Under the pieces are notes generated by a model. The model saw only the letters and a program-made list of their open reading frames with translations. It had not been told where the DNA came from and did not search any database. From the NCBI GenBank assembly GCA_002701875.1, contig NZWI01000008.1, forward strand, positions 1-8,735: 8,735 bases of DNA, written 5' to 3'. Below, piece by piece: positions 5,603 through 8,735 of this stretch. Both the position numbers and the translations under genes were made by a program. Each line of letters starts with the position of its first letter. Position 1 is the first letter of the stretch. The DNA is from Fidelibacterota bacterium (lineage in GTDB: Bacteria > Fidelibacterota > Marinisomatia > Marinisomatales > TCS55).

Positions 5603-7815
5603 AATAGAGAGGTTGGATTTACATCAACAATAAGTCGAGGATTGCTAGAAGCATTGATCTTTGAATTTATAATAAGAGAATTATAAAATTTATGCAGTCT
5701 AGACCCAACAGGATCAAATTCCTTCTTCGATTTGAAAACAATTTGCATTCTATATTGATCCTTCAATTTTTCACGATAACAGTATGAAGGTCCAAGTTTT
5801 TCAATTCCTTTTGGCATATCCTTAATACCATCACTAATAATTTTTATTGAATTTTCAACACTATCTTTTTTGGCGCCTCTAACTTCAAATTTCACTATCC
5901 AACTAAAGGGTGGATAATCCAGAGATTTTCTTTCATTCAAACAAATATCATAATATTTTTTCAAATTAAGTTGTGCCGCTGACTTAATTACAGTGTTATC
6001 TGGATTGTAAGATTGGATAACTACCTCTCCAGGGCTGTCCCCTCTACCTGCTCTCCCAGCAGATTGATAAATAAGTTGAAACACTTTTTCACCCGCTCTA
6101 TAATCTGGTAAGTAAAGCCCTGTATCCGCATTAATAATTCCAACCAGTGTAGCATTAGCAAAATCCAAACCTTTTGCAATCATTTGAGTCCCTAATAATA
6201 TATCAATTTTTTTATTAGAAAAATTTTGAAGTATTTTAGTGATATTTTCCCCTGATTTAGCCACATCTGTATCTAGTCTTGCAATAGATGCGTTCGGAAA
6301 TTCGTTACTCAATAAATCTTCAATTTTTTGAGTACCCGTACCAGATAATCGGATATTATAACTATTACATTCCCCACATATTTCTGGCAATTTATTCTTT
6401 ATTTGATTACAAAAGTGACATTGGAGAAATTTGCCTAATCTGTGATATGTTAGTGACACCTTACAATGATTACACAAATAAATTTCTCCACAATCATCAC
6501 ATCGTATTGCCGGAGCAAATCCACGCCTATTATGTAAGAGAATAATCTGTTGGCCATTTGACAATCTATCTTTCATTTTTTCAAGCAATAATCTTGAAAA
6601 GATTTCTCCATATTTATTTGATTCCTTTGATTCATTGATCATATCGACAATATGTACTTTTGGATATGCACCACTAAATCTCTCAGGCAAATTAATGTAT
6701 TTAATTTTTTTTATTGTTGAGTTGTAATAAGATTCTAAACTCGGAGTTGCGCTAGCTAATAAGACTGTAGCTTTATTAATCTTTCCTCTAATTAATGCAA
6801 CATCTCTAGCATGATAGCGCGGCGCTGGTGAGTCTTGTTTATAAGAATCTTCCTGTTCTTCATCAACAATAACTAAACCTAAATTTTTTAATGGAGAAAA
6901 AATTGATGAACGTGCTCCTATAACAACTTTATATTCACCCAAACAAATTTTCTTCCATGTCCAGGCGCGAGCAGATTGACTTAATTTAGAATGCCACAGA
7001 GCTACGCTTTCTCCAAACACTGCTTTGAATCTCCCAGCTATCTGAGGTGTAAGTGCAATTTCAGGCAACAAAATAATAACTGTTTTATTTTTACTTACAA
7101 CGTGACGGGCAGCTTCTATATATATTTCTGTTTTCCCGCTACCTGTTACACCATGCAATAGAAATGATTGAAACATATTGCTATTAATAGCAGAAAAAAT
7201 ATTTTTTAAAGCTGAACTTTGATCTTTTGTAAACTGAATGTCCTTATGTATCGGGTCAAAAGATATTCCAGAAAGATTTGGTAGAACGGGTTGATTAACT
7301 AACTCTACAAATCCTTTTGAATGTAATTGCTTACAGATATCATTTGGATTAGAGCAATGGTCTTTCAAAGAATTGACTGGTATTAGCGATTGTATAGATT
7401 GAAGATAAGTGTAAACAGATTTTTGTGTTTTAGCATGATTTAAAACTAATTTATCTTGATTAATTGCCTTAACATATAATTGGGTTTTTAATTCATACTT
7501 TGTGGAAAGATTATTGGGTAGGACTGCTTTTGCAGCAACTCCAATTGGGCAATTATAATATTTAGATAGCCACTTAATTAATTCCCATAAATTTTTATCT
7601 AAGACTGGTTGATCATCAATCATTTCTTTAATTGATTTGATAGATCCAGAAAAATTTGTTGATTTTTTTAAATCAACTATAATCCCTCTGATAATTCTAG
7701 AACCAAGAGGAACTTTAACCCTCATACCAATAGATAAGCGGTTTATTAGCTCATCGGGTACTTTATATGTAAACACCTGATAACTTGATATTGGGAATGA
7801 TATATCAGCAAACAT
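5599..7815 (-). CDS. priA: Primosomal protein N' (PriA), replication restart helicase
   Basis: 3'-to-5' DNA helicase that recognises stalled forks and reloads the replicative helicase. The 738 residues match the family (732 in E. coli). From the ATG: 3'-end-binding domain in about the first 100 residues, Walker A GVTGSGKT (222-229), Walker B DEEQ (318-321), LLASATPSLES (352-362), the zinc region with paired cysteines at 439/442, 448/451, 466/469 and 480/483, GTQMIAKGLDF (542-552), QSAGRAGRG (584-592), and a C-terminal domain with LDYPPFSW. All eight cysteines are kept. The usual DEEH box reads DEEQ here. The ATG at 7815 is preferred; an in-frame TTG at 7821 would add two residues. Neither has a strong ribosome-binding site. 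It starts about 100 bp after the ribosomal operon terminator, so it has its own promoter, and it overlaps the barrel gene by 4 bp. Confidence 0.97.
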   Translation of the reverse strand: MFADISFPISSYQVFTYKVPDELINRLSIGMRVKVPLGSRIIRGIIVDLKKSTNFSGSIKSIKEMIDDQPVLDKNLWELIKWLSKYYNCPIGVAAKAVLPNNLSTKYELKTQLYVKAINQDKLVLNHAKTQKSVYTYLQSIQSLIPVNSLKDHCSNPNDICKQLHSKGFVELVNQPVLPNLSGISFDPIHKDIQFTKDQSSALKNIFSAINSNMFQSFLLHGVTGSGKTEIYIEAARHVVSKNKTVIILLPEIALTPQIAGRFKAVFGESVALWHSKLSQSARAWTWKKICLGEYKVVIGARSSIFSPLKNLGLVIVDEEQEDSYKQDSPAPRYHARDVALIRGKINKATVLLASATPSLESYYNSTIKKIKYINLPERFSGAYPKVHIVDMINESKESNKYGEIFSRLLLEKMKDRLSNGQQIILLHNRRGFAPAIRCDDCGEIYLCNHCKVSLTYHRLGKFLQCHFCNQIKNKLPEICGECNSYNIRLSGTGTQKIEDLLSNEFPNASIARLDTDVAKSGENITKILQNFSNKKIDILLGTQMIAKGLDFANATLVGIINADTGLYLPDYRAGEKVFQLIYQSAGRAGRGDSPGEVVIQSYNPDNTVIKSAAQLNLKKYYDICLNERKSLDYPPFSWIVKFEVRGAKKDSVENSIKIISDGIKDMPKGIEKLGPSYCYREKLKDQYRMQIVFKSKKEFDPVGSRLHKFYNSLIINSKINASSNPRLIVDVNPTSLL

Positions 7816-7911
7816 AGTCAAATAATTATCAGAAGATTAAATCCATAATTCCAAAAGATAAAGTAATGTCTTTGCCAATGTATAAATAATTATTGTAAAA
7901 TTTTATGACAA

Positions 7912-7949
7912 TAAAAAACCCCTTAAAGAATAGATTTTCTATAAGGGTT
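7912..7949 (-). terminator. Rho-independent terminator of the ribosomal protein operon
   Basis: On the minus strand AACCCTTA (7942-7949) pairs with TAAGGGGTT (7917-7925) with one bulged G, with extra pairing possible inside the loop (TAGA/TCTA). The stem runs straight into a T-rich tract (complement of A 7913-7918). It begins 24 bp after the L9 stop. This is the clearest intrinsic terminator in the window. The remaining 90 bp to priA are AT-rich with no promoter that could be called with confidence. Confidence 0.85.
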
Positions 7950-7973
7950 AATCATTCTAGTATATATTAAGCT

Positions 7974-8417
7974 TTAGGCTTGAATCACATACACTTTGAT
8001 ATCATGCTTTAATTCTTTGGATACATTTACTGTGACATCATATATGCCGAGAGCCTTTATAGGCTCAGGTAAAATGATAGATTGGCGATCTATTTCGATC
8101 CCTTTATCTATAATGGCTTTATGAATGTCCTTATTTGTAACTGATCCAAAAAGTTTATCTTCAGTTCCAACTTTAACCTCAATTGTAATTTCAGTTTTCT
8201 TTAGTTTTTTTACTGTTTCCTCATAAACTTTAGCATCACGTAAAGCTCTGGCTTTGATTGCTGTTTTTTTCTCATTCACTAATGCCCTATTTCTTTTTGA
8301 TGATCTAACTGCTAATCCTCTGGCAAATAAATAATTCCTAGCATATCCAGGTTTTACTTTTACTATTTCCCCAGCATTACCAAGCGAGTCTACATCTTGA
8401 AGTAAAATAATATCCAT
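7974..8417 (-). CDS. rplI: 50S ribosomal protein L9
   Basis: L9 of 147 residues, normal length, binding 23S rRNA at the base of the L1 stalk. The N-terminal domain carries the signature from residue 12, LGNAGEIVKVKPGYARNYLF, then ARGLAVRSS. A long charged helix follows (about 40-75, rich in Lys, Ala, Glu), and the C-terminal domain holds KLFGSVTNKDI (88-98) and ends IKVYVIQA. The ATG lies 2 bp after the S18 stop, so the two are translated together; an AGAG-type ribosome-binding sequence sits in the last codons of S18. Nothing unusual. Confidence 0.98.
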   Translation of the reverse strand: MDIILLQDVDSLGNAGEIVKVKPGYARNYLFARGLAVRSSKRNRALVNEKKTAIKARALRDAKVYEETVKKLKKTEITIEVKVGTEDKLFGSVTNKDIHKAIIDKGIEIDRQSIILPEPIKALGIYDVTVNVSKELKHDIKVYVIQA

Positions 8418-8419
8418 AA

Positions 8420-8650
8420 TTAACTCTCAGTACTAACATTAGTATATGGCATTAATGCAATATTCCGAGCTCGTTTAATGGAGCGCACTAATTTTCTGTG
8501 CATTTTTGCACTAGTTCCAGTTACACGTCGTGGCATAATTTTACCTTGATCTGTAACAAAACGCTTCAAAAGTTTTATATCTTTATAATCAACTTCAGTT
8601 ATCGCATTTTCTTTAAAATAACAATATTTTCTTCTGCTTTGAAAAGCCAT
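8420..8650 (-). CDS. rpsR: 30S ribosomal protein S18
   Basis: S18 of 76 residues, normal length; it sits on the platform of the small subunit next to S6. The core reads [20 protein letters not shown] then [20 protein letters not shown], ending [10 protein letters not shown], all family hallmarks. Compared with zinc-type S18 (CRFC... and TGTCAK), only Cys10 remains: the motif reads CYFK and TGTSAK. This is the cysteine-poor form, common in Bacteroidota, so zinc binding is not expected. The gene follows the S6-like tail by 3 bp, and its ribosome-binding site lies inside the previous frame. Confidence 0.97.
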   Translation of the reverse strand: MAFQSRRKYCYFKENAITEVDYKDIKLLKRFVTDQGKIMPRRVTGTSAKMHRKLVRSIKRARNIALMPYTNVSTES

Positions 8651-8653
8651 AAT

Positions 8654-8735
8654 CTACTTCTCCTCTTCTTTAGCTGATTCTTGTTTAGTCTCTTCCTTGG
8701 CTTCTTCCTCAGCCTCTTTCTTAGTCTCTTCCTTA
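8654..8735 (-). CDS. rpsF: C-terminal tail of the gene upstream of S18, probably ribosomal protein S6 (cut by window edge)
   Basis: An open frame enters from the window edge and ends in TAG at 8654-8656, three bases before the S18 ATG. The visible 26 codons encode an almost pure Lys/Glu/Ala tail that contains KEET twice and ends KQESAKEEEK. Nothing of a folded domain is visible. The identity rests on position: rpsF precedes rpsR-rplI in most bacteria, and S6 proteins of several phyla have a charged, disordered C-terminal extension. No ssb gene lies between it and rpsR. The tail is real coding sequence; the S6 name is an inference. Confidence 0.7.
   Translation of the reverse strand, partial: KEETKKEAEEEAKEETKQESAKEEEK
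8660..8665 (-). promoter_or_regulatory. Ribosome-binding site of S18 inside the preceding frame
   Basis: GAGGAG on the minus strand, 9 nt before the S18 ATG, falling in the Lys/Glu codons that end the upstream gene. The same purine-rich codons therefore encode the acidic tail and serve the next start, linking translation of the two. Confidence 0.7.
8685..8734 (-). repeat. Direct repeat in the charged tail of the probable S6
   Basis: The 14-mer TTAGTCTCTTCCTT (plus strand) occurs at 8685-8698 and 8721-8734, exactly 36 bp apart, so the reading frame is kept and KEETK is encoded twice. The tail appears to have grown by in-frame duplication of a 12-codon unit; the copies in between have diverged. 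Confidence 0.6.

Noticed and set aside
6288..6545. Plus-strand open frame inside priA, and similar frames inside other genes
   Set aside because: They lie opposite clearly conserved coding sequence, have no family resemblance, and lack start signals; they are complementary-strand artefacts.
7883..7911. TTGTCA - 17 bp - TATTTA as the priA promoter
   Set aside because: The -35 is close to consensus but the -10 matches only three of six bases, and part of the element overlaps the terminator tract; too weak in such AT-rich DNA.
1..8735. Mobile element, CRISPR array or phage segment
   Set aside because: No transposase, integrase, terminal repeats or regularly spaced repeats are present; all genes share strand and similar composition.

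Overview
All ten genes recognised here, two of them cut by the window edges, lie on the minus strand, so transcription runs from base 8735 towards base 1. The DNA is AT-rich. Several traits suggest a Gram-negative bacterium of the Bacteroidota/FCB group, possibly a marine lineage such as Marinimicrobia: an rpsF-rpsR-rplI order without ssb, an S18 lacking most of its usual cysteines, a PorQ/PorV-like outer-membrane barrel, a eukaryote-like type II glutamine synthetase, few clear Shine-Dalgarno sequences, and a lipoprotein carrying cytochrome c and a copper domain. The phylum is an inference; no rRNA or other decisive marker is present.

Region by region in transcription order. (1) 8735-7974 is a ribosomal protein operon: the Lys/Glu-rich tail of a probable S6, then S18 and L9, closed by a good intrinsic terminator at 7912-7949. 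(2) 7815-4706 holds priA (replication restart helicase) overlapping by 4 bp a PorQ/PorV-like outer-membrane protein. (3) 4600-4124 encodes an Lrp/AsnC-family regulator with an AT-only dyad upstream and a 15-bp perfect hairpin downstream. (4) 3819-2842 encodes type II glutamine synthetase, preceded by a 304-bp noncoding region with several dyads and followed by a 13-bp perfect hairpin. (5) 2689-1 is a tight cluster: a cytochrome c/copper-monooxygenase-like lipoprotein, a secreted family I.5-type lipase 7 bp on, and 10 bp further the start of a CsaA-like tRNA-binding protein.

The housekeeping part (ribosome, PriA) is ordinary. The accessory interest is in two places. The Lrp-GS pair suggests amino-acid-responsive control of ammonia assimilation, and the two hairpins flanking GS share a 9-mer. 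The cytochrome-copper lipoprotein keeps a heme c site and all the expected copper ligands of a PHM/DBM-like monooxygenase in one chain, has a 23-bp dyad upstream, and is paired with an exported lipase. No mobile element, CRISPR array, tRNA or rRNA was seen. For four genes an upstream TTG would lengthen the frame; ATG starts were preferred where family alignment or a ribosome-binding site supports them.
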